This document shows, piece after piece, positions 40,201-52,200 of a DNA stretch of 64,000 nucleotides. The notes beneath the pieces are model-generated. The model ran no database searches. It was not told the DNA's origin and saw only the letters and a list, made by a program, of their open reading frames with translations. The first letter of the stretch is position 1; every line of letters starts with the position of its first letter. The DNA is from Sclerurus mexicanus (lineage: Eukaryota; Chordata; Aves; Passeriformes; Furnariidae), in assembly GCA_013396755.1 (NCBI GenBank), contig VWZF01002437.1:2781307-2845306 (forward strand), in the 5' to 3' direction. The position numbers were made by a program, and so were the translations under genes.

Positions 40201-43200
40201 TAGGGCTAAAACAGTCTTGAAGCTGAAAATTTGGATAAAATTTTCATGGGCAAGAGAAGATAGTATTAACCGAAGAACCCAAGGGCCTTACCTAAGGGAA
40301 AAAAGAAGAAAAGACAAACCAAAACAACAACAATTAAAAAGAAAGCTACCAAACAAAACCTTTTCAGCTCTTCATCTGGTCAAGGAAGGAAGGGGAAGTA
40401 GAACACAAAGGTAAAGGGAAATCCAGCTACCTGAAGATAGTCAGAGGAGTGCCATGTGGGACATCTGAAAACATGAAATTCACTTCTGAATAGAGACTGA
40501 AGTGCTTGCATTAAAGCTGCTGGTGCTCCAGAAGGATTCATTAGCCAACACCAAACTGGCCCTATATCTTAATGCCACACCTAAGCTCATAAACCCATTC
40601 ACTTTCAGTCCCTGGATTGCTGCCTTTTCCCTGGTTTTCCAAAGTGGAAACTACTGCCTTTCACACCAGCCTTCCTTAGATCCATGCACCAGCACTACTT
40701 GTGAGCTACCATCGCTTTCTACCTGAGGCAGATCAGAGTAACAAACCCAATTAGCCTCTGCTGATTCATTCCAGGTATGCTCAGGAGCATCTGCATCCCC
40801 CTCTCTGCCAATCTGGAGATATTTGCACTGAGATGAGCTCACAGTAAGATCTGCATCATGCTTCCCATGTAATGGGATTACATGGCACAAGCTGGCATGT
40901 ATTCTGCTTTCTGTCCTGTTTTGCATAAGAGTGTGACTATCAGCATTCCTAATTTTTTTTGTTTTCATCAATGCCTTGACAGTCTTTGATAGTATAAAGA
41001 TTTCTTTTGTATGTAGTACTTCTGAGCTTGTGTTTATTTTGTAACTGTAAGTTACCAAGAAGTTCGTTAGATTTTGGTAAGAGGCTGTTAACAGTAAAAG
41101 ATGTTTACATGCAGATTTCTCTCTTTATTTAACGTGTTCACAGAAATTTAGCAAAACTTATAGAACGTGTACACTCACCGAAGTTTTTTATGTTTTCATT
41201 GTAGATAAAATGTAATAAAAGAGGGTATAAAAAGCAGTTGCAAGAAAAATTCAAATTGCCATCTGTGCATTCCCATTGCTAACAATATTGCCAAGTTTTG
41301 TTTAACAAACAGAAGAGCCCAAAGTAAAATTATATATCCTCTAATAGTGCAGCCTCCTGCACCTTCTGCCATGTCGTGCTATTTCCTTAGTAGTGCTTCT
41401 TTGGCTCTTTTTCTTTTCCTCTCGATGTTCTCTAGCCTAAATCCGTGAAATGATCCTTAGAAAAAATCCCAACATTCTTCCCCAATTTTATTTGGAAACA
41501 GGTAGTTTCGCACATCTAGCTTAGAACTTGGCCACACCAGACTCAGAATATTTAAACTGGATCTGTACTTGATAGACAGGCTGATTTAGAATAACAGTCA
41601 TAGCCAGCCCTGAGCTCTGTTCTGATGAGTCTGCTGTTATCCTGCCATCTAACTCGACATGTATAAAGCCAGCTCAGTAATTCCAACATTGCACTGAACT
41701 GCACCATGTACACTTACACTGTAAGACAGAAACTTAGTCTACTAATGTTTATATCACCTAGGTATCTGAAAATAGAAATGTACAGACACAAAAGAAAGAA
41801 AAATGTGATATTCCATGCACTGTAATCCTCACTAGAAGTTGTACTAGAATGTTTATGGGGAGAGGTGATAAGAGTCTGCAGAAGCATTTGCCTGGAACTA
41901 AAGATGTGGAAATCCTGCATCTTTAAGAAGATGCAGGATTTAATTGACTTGTTCAACACCTCAGAAAGAATCCCCTAATAGGTTAAAGAATCCAGAAGTT
42001 TGTGACTTGGTTTGTCTGCGTAAGTTGTGCCTCTTGAATTTCACGCAATGAGTCATATAAATCACACACATACGTATTTGTACATATATATATACATACA
42101 TAAATCTTGACATTTAATATTAATTTAGTTGGTAAATACAGCTGAGAAGGAAACATGGTCCCAAAATAACAAATATTCTTCCCCTCCTTCATTTTGTTAG
42201 TGCTGTTGTTGAGGCAGAAGGAATTGAGCCATTAGTGAATACCTTGCACGCTCAGAGAGATGGAGCCATCGCCAATGCTGTTACAGTGCTGACAAATCTG
42301 GCCATGCAAGAGTCAGCCCGCATCAGTATCCAGAGCCACGGTATCATGAGTGCTCTTGCAGAACCACTGCACTCCACCAACAGCCAAGTGCAGAGCAAAG
42401 CAGCATTCGCTGTGGCTGCATTTGGTTGTGATGCTGTTGCAAGAACTGAGGTAAGACTACTCTTTGAGGTTGTGGTTATTGATAATGTTTCTAGATCCTG
42501 AGGCTGGAATCTTTTGTGTCTGTCCTCGAAGTCCTGAGCTTTCTAGATAGTGACTTATTTTTACTTTTGCCATAGGCTTGTTCTGCTGAGTTTAGTTCAG
42601 TTTTTCATGAGATTCTGGAAAGAGTTTAATTTCTATTTTCACTATTGTGTTTGCTTGCACCAAATCAGTGCTTTGCAGCTTTTCATGGGCTTTCAATGAG
42701 CTTTATCAAGCTATATCTTGATCCCCATGTTTAGGAGCATTAAAGGTTTCTTTCAGCTGCAGCTGTCAGCTGAAGTCTGAAAATGAGAAGTTCAGTCCTC
42801 TTTACTCCCCCTCGGTGTTCTGTTGCCCACTTTCAAGGCCTGAACGGCAATGTCTGACCTTGATTAATGAGATATTGAATGTGCGTGGAGTAAATGTAAT
42901 TCAGACAAAACTCAAAATATGATTAATCCCTTATTCAGTGATATCCAGCAAGTTGAACTCTTTTCTGTTTATGAATTGGTCATAGTATTTTCATAAATAG
43001 GAATAATGCTATGTGCATTCATAAATCATAAGCTGGGGTTTTCTCATGGGTCAACTCTGTTAATTAGGACATGAATAAGGGGCATAGATAATTAATCTAC
43101 CTCTTTCAGTGTCCTTAAAATGTCTTTCTTTTTGAAAATCCAAATGAATGGTATTTCCTCCAGCATGTATAGGAAAGATACTGTAGCATAGAAGAGAATG

Positions 43201-46200
43201 GGTTGTTAATAAGATTGTCATGCATACAATACAAATTCAAATGTATTGTGATGTAAATTAGTTGTTAGGAGGCAACAGAACACAGAAAAAGCCGTGAAAC
43301 TCTCAGTGGCAGTTTTGGGTTGCATAGTCTCTTCAGGTTCCACAGCACAGTCTAATAACTGAGGAATAAGGCAGAGGCAGAAGGGATGTCTGCCTGGTAC
43401 CACTCTGAAGCTCACTTCAGCTCCGGCCTATGCAGAGCTCACAGAAACACAGAACACCCATTAATGACCTTTCTACCAGCCCAGCGTAGCTTGTCTACAG
43501 CGCTTGGAACATTTTGGAAGGTGAATTTCACAGGCTGTTCTTGCTGGGATACATGAAATCTGTAAGTGGCAACCTCTGCACTTTTCTGTAGTTAAGAAAT
43601 GCAGGTGGACTTGGACCACTCGTTGAATTGCTGCGTTCTAAGAATGAAGAAGTCAGAAGAAATGCCTGTTGGGCTGTTATGGTCTGTGCAAGTGATGAAC
43701 TAACTGCTGTTGAACTCTGCAGGCTAGGGTGAGTAGAAATAGTATCAAAGGGCAGAGGGAAATTTTTGATGAGAAAATTCAATTTAAGTCAATCTTTACA
43801 TATTTATAGCAGAATAACAAAGGTTTTTGGTAAGCAGAAACTAGTTTTATACTGCATATGTTATAGATGAAATGGTATTGATTTTAAGGAACAGAAGTCT
43901 TCAGACAAAATAAAAGCCTGTAGAGAGAACTGTCTGGAATTATAAAACATTTATTGTTTCTGTAACTGAATTAGACTTTATTTTGAAGATTGCTTATATC
44001 AGTCAAAATTCGGGACTACAGTGCCCCATACATTTGGAACTGAAATAAATGTTTCAGACTAAGTTTAATGTACAGTAAATTGTACTTATTACACACAGGC
44101 TAGATTTGATTTACAGTCTGTGGTTAACTGCAGGTGTGCTGAAGTGTCGTGTAAAAGTGACTCTGTTTTATTCCTTCTTAGAAACTCCCAGTTCTATATA
44201 TTAATATCTGAATTACAAAAGCTGGTTTAGGTTATAAGAATTATGACACAGGATTTCTCAGGGTGACTTTTAGTTACTGTTAAATTAAAATATATATAAT
44301 TGCCCTGCTCCCTCTGCTGGGCACTTCTCCGATGACTGCAGTGATACTTAAAATCCCTCTGTGAGGGAATTCTGCCAAGGGAGACTCTCAAAAATTTAGA
44401 TCAGGAGGGAACCTCAAAGGTGATGTTAGCCATCTATCTACTGTGAGATTGATTAAGGTACAGTGACATGTTTTGGCTTGTTTAGTGTAAATACTGATTC
44501 TGATGGGATTTCACAACTTTCTGAGGTAACCTGTTCTAGTGCCAGAGTATCCTTACAATTAGAAGGAGTTTCTGAGTCTTAAATATCCCTTAAAGCAAAT
44601 CAATCCAACTACATGTTGTCCTACTTGCACTGCGATAGAATAACCACTTTTTATAGTAATTTAACTTACTGAATTTTTTTTCTCATTTTCCATGTCCCTC
44701 TCTCAGTTTCCTTTTCATGACAAAAATATTAAACTAATTTTGTTTTGAAATGTTGTATCATTTCATCACACATCTCTGAATTTCTTTCCTTTATTTCTTT
44801 CCTTTATTTATGCCATTTTGAAGTGTCATCTCCCAGCCTGGATGAGGTCATACCACCATCAAATAAAGCTCAGTAATTATTTTCTTTATCTTGCATATAG
44901 CACTGTTCTTATTTAATCCCTTCTTTGTGACAGTATCAAAGTAGGACTCCAATTTATGTGTCCTTCCAGTTTGACAGGATATTATTGATAATAATACATT
45001 AAGCATAGTTTTTCAACTCGTCAGGAACTACTTCATGCTATTTTCATGTAGATTGTATTTTCCTGACTTGCTCATGAGTATTCAAGCAGGAATATGTGAA
45101 AAGACTTACTAAAGTCAAAACGTATCTTAAAGTTAACTCACATCTCACATCTACTTCTTCTGCCTATATGTCAAGTCCCTTACCCCATTGCAGCAAGGAT
45201 TAGATTCACTTTACATGATTTATTCTTGACAAATACATAACGGCTATTTCTCATCTCATGTTGTTTGCAAACTGATTGTTTAATAATTTGATATGGTGTT
45301 CTTTGGACACTGAAATTTGGCAGCATGATATCTATTACCATTTCCTTGTTCTTCGTTTTTCAAATCTAGATAGTATCTTTGCCCTTCTCCACTCTCCAGG
45401 CATCTAGTCTAGAATTTTCAGATACAATAGTAAACAGTTATGATGTTGCTTTTGCAAATTCAAAGAGTGGTATGAGGTAAATGTCCTCAGTGATTGCTAA
45501 CTTTGTCTCCTCAAACTTACTCTAGCCACGTTAAGACTACTGTTTCTATCTCCTTGTTAATATTACTGCCAAGCATCTGCTTGAAACCTTTTTATGAAGA
45601 CTGAAGTAAAAAAGACACTTTGGTCTTTTCTGTGCCATCTGTTATGAGTTTTCTTTCCACACTGAGTAACAGACTTACATTTTCCTCTCTGACTTGTAGC
45701 ATATGAACCATATATTTTCGGTTTGGTCCCTGACTAGTTGTGTCTCACTTTGCCTGTTCGTATTTTGGGTTTGTCCCTTACTTTCTCTGTTCTGTTGAAA
45801 GAGTCAGTGTTTCCATTTCTGTTTGAATAATTTTTTGGGTTTTTCTTGTGGTTTTCGGCTCTTCACAGAACTTTTGGTGCAGCTGTATTTTCAGTTTTTG
45901 GCTTGTTTTTCCTCCATATGAGGGTAATGTGTCGTTGTGCCTGTAGTGTCATCTGGTTTAGACAGTGCTGTACACATTACCCTTTCTTTTATTCATTTTC
46001 CCCTCTAAAACGCTTCCCTGCATTATTTGCTGGTTATCTGCAATGTGCTGTAGACAAATAGCCTGAACTGCTGTTCCACTACCTTCTCCCACTGCCCTCT
46101 TCTGTAAGAGAAGGTTGTCATTTGCCTTGCCTGAAAACTTGTTCTCTGGAATTTTTGTGATGTACCTTCAAAGTCTATATTGTAAACATGGAGATCATGA

Positions 46201-49200
46201 TATACACAGACATGCATACATAGATATACACACACACATATACATATATATATATATATAAAAAGTTTATTCCTTGAAATGAGAAGACTGTTTGCATGTG
46301 TGCATAAACACAAACAGATACAAATTTGAATCCATACACACAAATATATCACCATTTTCCCTGTTTTCTTTCTCATTACTAAACAGTTCCCAAACTGCAG
46401 TATGCTACATTCTCCTGATTCAGTTTATCTTCTTAGTAAGCTTTTCCTAAGATTTTTGGGTCAGAAATTATCAGCATGTGAGTTTCAGCACCAGAAACAG
46501 TTTAAGAAATTCATTCCTATCCTCTCATGTCCTTACATTACTATTTGTTTCTATCTCCATGCTGCAAAAATTCTGCCATTCTGGTGGTGCTGAGACAACT
46601 GCTTGTGTTTCCATGCTCATTTGTGTTTAGCAAATATCTGCGAGCTGCCCCCAGAGCACAGTAACAGTCCTAGGCCAGAAGGATTCACCCACTGCATGAT
46701 GCACAACTGGAATCTGCAAACTGCATTGCAGCTGGAGAGAAAGAGAGAGGTTGCCTTAACTGTATCATGTGGTCAGCTCTGAACGTTATTCCTTTTACAT
46801 CTTTTTTTTTCCTAAGTCCTCTGTGGTGCCCAACATCCTTCTGATAATAGGTTGTGGCATCCTGTCCCACATTTTTTTATGTAGCATTTAACTACATAAA
46901 GAAATTGCTTTTGCTTTTGACCATTGTAAGGCATTTTCCTCCCCTAGAGAAGAAATTTTGTGCAGCACAGCCATCTCCTTGCTGGCCCAGAGGGCACAGG
47001 GCTAGCACTTGGAAGTGAATTTGTCTTGGCCTTTATAATGCTGAAAACTAACTCTGAACTATATAACAACAGTTAATTAGTATTTAACGATGAAGTAGCC
47101 TTTGTATTTTATTCATCAGTTCTTTTGTATTTTATTTATTAGTGCTTTAGACATCCTAGAAGAAATTAATTTGTCAACAAAGCGTAAAAATAAGTTTAGT
47201 GAAGCTGCTCTGGAAAAGCTACTTGATAACAATCTTTCCCAAAAGTACAGCCGGTTGGGATATTTATCATCAAGTAATATCATTACTAATGGATTCTATG
47301 ATTGTGGTCAGGTAAGGTATTATAAATAAATTACTCTGTTTAGAAAGAGTGGAATTTTCCTCTTGATTTAGAAAGAGTACTGTAGCAAAAGCCAGAATCT
47401 GGCTACAGAAAATACTTTGTTTTCATGTCTTGAAATTTCACAGCTGTTATGTTTTCATGTCTTGAAATTTCACAGCTGTTATACAGATCTCTTTTGATTA
47501 TCTTTCTTCATGGATGCAATTTCGTCATCTTCATGCTATCCCCTAGCTGTGATCTTATTCCCAATTCTGTATGAGCTGGGCAGACCTAGTTCCTTTCCAG
47601 ATCCTTTCTCAAACTTTAGTTCTTCTGGTCTCTTTCCCTGCAGTATACTTAATACTACCTTGCCATTGAATGACCTATGGATGTTTTGTTTGTTTATTTT
47701 TACATAAAGAAGTAAAGAGTTCATATTTTCACCTCAGTCATGACCTTTTCTCTCACAAAGAAGTATTTATATATAAAGACTGACTCCAGTATCACTTGCT
47801 AGTGCTGTGTTCAGTTTAAATCAGAGAAAGACTTTTTAAAATAGGCAAATGAATTAGAAATACCAGTCTTACTGACAGTCAGTGAAATACCTGCTCCTAA
47901 AGCACTTGGTTGCTTTTGAAAATTTCAGCCTGTGTTGTAAAGCCTTTGGAGGCAGGAACATTTGCTTATTCTGGAACTGTTTGGAATGCCTTCATAACAA
48001 CAACTACATGTTAAATTATTTATAAACAGTCTTTTCCAAGAAAAATTGTTGAAGAAAAGGCAAATTAAGAAGAAAAAAATTCACATATTTTGAATAACTT
48101 TTTAAGTTCTTATGCAGTCTTTGGTTTAAGATTAGGAATTTTAAATTACTCAAATATATTTTTTCTCTGCATCTCTAACTGAACAAAACACCTTATATTT
48201 TATGCTAATTTTCTTGTAGATAAAACCTGGAGCAAAATTTTTATCTTTGGAAGAACTGAGCATGCAAGAGCTTACTGACCGTCGGGCAATAATCTTCATT
48301 AATGCTAAACCCCAAGAAGAGTGAGTCAGATCTACTAGCATTTATTGCAATAGCTCATCTTTTTCATCATTTTCACTGTTTCCAGTACCAGCTACAGTTT
48401 TTACACATATACACACACACACACATATATAAAGTACAGACATCTATTTTAATCCCAGCACAGTGCTTTATGTCCTAGAAGGCAAAAGATTTGTATTTTA
48501 TAAAATAAGAATTTGGAAAATAATTTTTTCTCTCTAGAGAGAAAATATTTATTCAGTTGAGTTGCTTTTTTATTTTAGCCATTAAGACTCATTCCTTTCA
48601 CTCTTTGATTCCTGATGGTGGGACACACAGTGTTTTATTAGTTATAACAAAGCTTGCCATCTGCCATAATAATTACGTCATCTAAGATGAATGTCAATGT
48701 GCAACAATGAAACCCATGATTTGATGATCTTCTTGTACAGACAAATGCAAGGAATTTTAAGCACATCATCCCAAGAGGCAGGACAAAGCCAAGTATCAAG
48801 CTCTCAGGGCTTCATAAAGAACCTGTGTCCATTTCTTCTCTGTTTAGGTTGAAGCCAGCCTAACAAATCTTCCTAGATTTGAATGCAGGAAGTTGGTATT
48901 GGGCTTGTTTAACTGAGAACCATTTCCTGTAAACAGTCTCACAGATCAAAGATTGCTCTACCAATATTTTGCAAGTCCAAAACCTTCTTCTCTGTCAACA
49001 CATCACATATTTGGTTTACAGTATCGTTAGCTTCCCTTTTAAGCTTGTATATGACACCATAAAGATGTCTGGGAATATCTATGACAAATTAGACTTCTTG
49101 ATCTTTGTTGATCCCTAGAGTTGTCTTTAACTATCAGGTTTTCTTTCTTTGGCTTTGATACAGCTTCTTGCTTTTGCACTTTGGCAGCAGTTTTACTCCC

Positions 49201-52200
49201 CAGTTACTTTTGTGTCCATAATTTGGTAATCCATACTTAATTTTTGATCCCTGAATCCATACCTGGTTTATTAGTGGTTATGTTATTTCTTCCACTTACC
49301 TACCACCTATTAACATATTTACTGTCCATTAAAATCAGAACTCCATTTTCGCTACTTCACATGCAAATAACATGCAAAAATACCTTGTTTTGTTTCAGTC
49401 CTGTAGTAGAGAAGGCGCAAGATTCACCACCATCACCACCACCTATTTCCAAGAGAGGCAGTAAAGACAAAGCAAGGTAGGGTTCTCAGATTTACTAGTT
49501 GTCAACATTCTGCTATTGCTCTAGAATATTGCTCTAGAAATAGAATTCTGACTGAAAACAGTGATAGACAGTTTCTGAATAGAGTACAAATGTTTAAGTG
49601 CAATGTTAAATATGCTTTGGGCATTTGTCTTTCACTTCCTATTTTAAATAATATTCTTCTGTCTGTCTTAGTGATTATTTGTCCTCCCTCCCCATGCTGT
49701 ATTTGAACAGCTCACATTTATTTGCTCTTTTTCCTTTCATTATCCCTGGGAGGCAGGAAAATGCTGTTATTTTGCAACTTGACAACCAAGACACAGGGAA
49801 ATTAGTGTAGAAGTTCTTTCTCAGTTTAGAACCTAAACCCTTGAAATGTTCCTACACTGCCTACATGCATCCTTATTTCTAGATTAAATTTCTTTCAGTG
49901 AAATTCCACAGATGACTAGAAGCTGAGAAGGGTGTGCTCAGAACGTCCTGATTTTGATGGCAACTAGCCTAAAAATGCTCTGCTCTTGTAGGGCTTGTCC
50001 TGATCCATATGGTACACCAGGTACAGTGCTGCAGTCTGTCTCTTTGTACCAAATAGGTTGGAACCTCTACCCTTGTAGTGGAAAATTAATTTTCTTTTAC
50101 AGAAAGAGGATTTGAGTCTCTCCCTCGCACCTGCATATAGCTGACCACAAGATATTTGGGGTTTTAGCAGTCTCCTTCTGGTTTGTTGTAGCTGATCACT
50201 AACAGTGAGGTGTAATTACCAGAGGCAAGGGGAGATATGGAGCCCCAGCTGTGCTTGCTCTGCACCAGTAGCAGCTTCTTTCATCTCAGAATGCGCTTGA
50301 GAGTCATAGGCCATTTTGCACAGTCTCAGCAGCCGAGAGACCTGTTCTGACAAGATGTTTGTTTATTGCAGTGTGAGATGAGATACACTTGGATAGTTGC
50401 TTTTTAAATGTAATTTATGTCAATTACAGAGTAAATGACTGCTCTGTTAGCAACCATAACTCTTTCAGAAAGAGTAAAAAATTTTCTTTAAGAAAAAACA
50501 AATACCTGGATCAATTTCCCACAGTAAACCTTGCAGGGATACAAAGACTTCTTTCTTCAAGTATGAAATAATTGCTTTTGAATGTCATGATCAAGTTGTA
50601 TGATTTATAACCCCATTGTCATTCATTCTGAATCCATAATTCATACATCATTATTATTATTAATTTGTGAGATATATGGGAGTTACTTGAAGGTCAGTAG
50701 CTGAATCCAAGTCTCAAACACACTTAGATTTTTTTCTACATATTTTTTCCTTTGATCGTATGTTTCTGTTCATCATTATTTTTCAAAGTACTACTGAACA
50801 CTGTTTAAAGCCATTGTTTTGAAAAGTGATACTACTTTATATAAACCATAGCTGAAAGCTGAGAGAAAGGGCAGTTGTAATTGTCTGCTGGCAGTGTTTG
50901 AATTAGATGTAGAGGAAGTGGCTAGTTGATAGTTTGACATGTATTTGCAGCATTTTTAATCCGTTACATATCTGACATACATATTGACTGGGCTAAAAGA
51001 TTGTATTTAATGTAGACTAATAAATGTGTATTTATTCCATGCTATGTTCCATTACAGCATTTAAGAAATACTTCCCAATGCTCATTTAAGCCTTTTCTAA
51101 AGAGAACCAGGGTATTAAGCATGCAAAATGGGAAAGAAAATAGGAGTGTCATGGCTGTCTTTTGATGGTAGGACATTGTATTGGCTGCCTTCCTCCTCAC
51201 ACTGATGCTCTGGTGACCCGTTGGACTTCTGTCCTGAAGTTGCAACAGGAGCCAGAAACAGCTTGGTAAACTATTAAGTGCCACGAGCTCTCCTTTGTGA
51301 TATTCTTCTGCATTCACAGCAAGTAGTCTCACAAGGACCAAAACAGCTCTGGGAAATGAGAGTGATTTTTTTTTTTCTGATGTCACAATTCCCACTGGTA
51401 AGAAAATAGGGATAAACTAAAGAGGGCAGAAAAAAAGACAATAGAAGTCTACTGTAATGGCTACTGGTTATTTTATAGCACTAACCCGTAAGACAAGAGC
51501 TCCACATTTCCTTATGAGATAAGTATTAGACAGATATTATGAACTGAGGAGTTGAGGAATAAAGTGTGGAAGACAACCTTAAAGCAGCTATTCCACCAAG
51601 GAACAGAACAGTCATACCTGACAGAAATAAGCAGCAGCAAAAAAACCCCAAACAAATCACTGTTCAAACTCATCTCTCTTGGGTGTTTTCTTCCTAAAAA
51701 CTGGGAAGGAGGAGAATAAGAGTGATTCGAGAGTCATTTGAGTAGATAGCAATAAGGAACAAATTCTCCTGCTATAGCACTCTATTTTAATGATGCACTT
51801 CTCAAAGGGATAGAAAGTAATGGGAGGATAGAAAGGAAGAAAGGGGAAAAGAGAGAAAAGGGTCAAGAAACAAGAATTATAGCATTTGTAGAAGTTGTTA
51901 TTTTGAAAACCTAAGTCGGACACCAGAGAGTTTGGAATAATTAATTTTTTTTTAAAAGAGTGTTTTTAACCATAGTATATAAGTGTATAAATGGATAAAT
52001 AGGTAGCTGTTTTATATAGCATTATAAGGTTCCCTGGCTATAGTTAGATAGAGTACAATTAGATTAAGAAAACTCTCTGCTTTTTCAAGTATAAGTGTAA
52101 TTAATAACCATAACAGTTTATTTAAGAGAGTGGTAAATTTTCAATAATTTTAAGATTAAATCTTAATTGGTTATCCTTCTAAAATAATGTGCTTTATGAC

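Larger units (their letters stand above)
29801..42200 (+). other. ARMC3: ARMC3 intron 9, the largest intron (12.4 kb)
   Basis: Bounded by GTGAGT and TTGTTAG. I recognise no clear CR1 copy in it. Contents that can be named: a candidate alternative terminal exon at 33043-33172, a GC palindrome at 34607-34616, hairpin-forming repeats at 38470-38495 and 41910-41941, a possible DNA-transposon relic near 39505, and a short AAAT/AATT run at 32361-32383. The remainder has no supported gene or RNA. Confidence 0.7.
48321..49398 (+). other. ARMC3: ARMC3 intron 13
   Basis: 1.08 kb, with an AC/AT microsatellite at 48402-48431 and a 20-bp palindrome at 48526-48545. Nothing else was recognised. Confidence 0.7.

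Noticed and set aside
46023..46376. 117-codon minus-strand frame rich in Cys, Ile and Tyr
   Set aside because: It is produced by the CA/TA microsatellite (ICICVCVY repeats).
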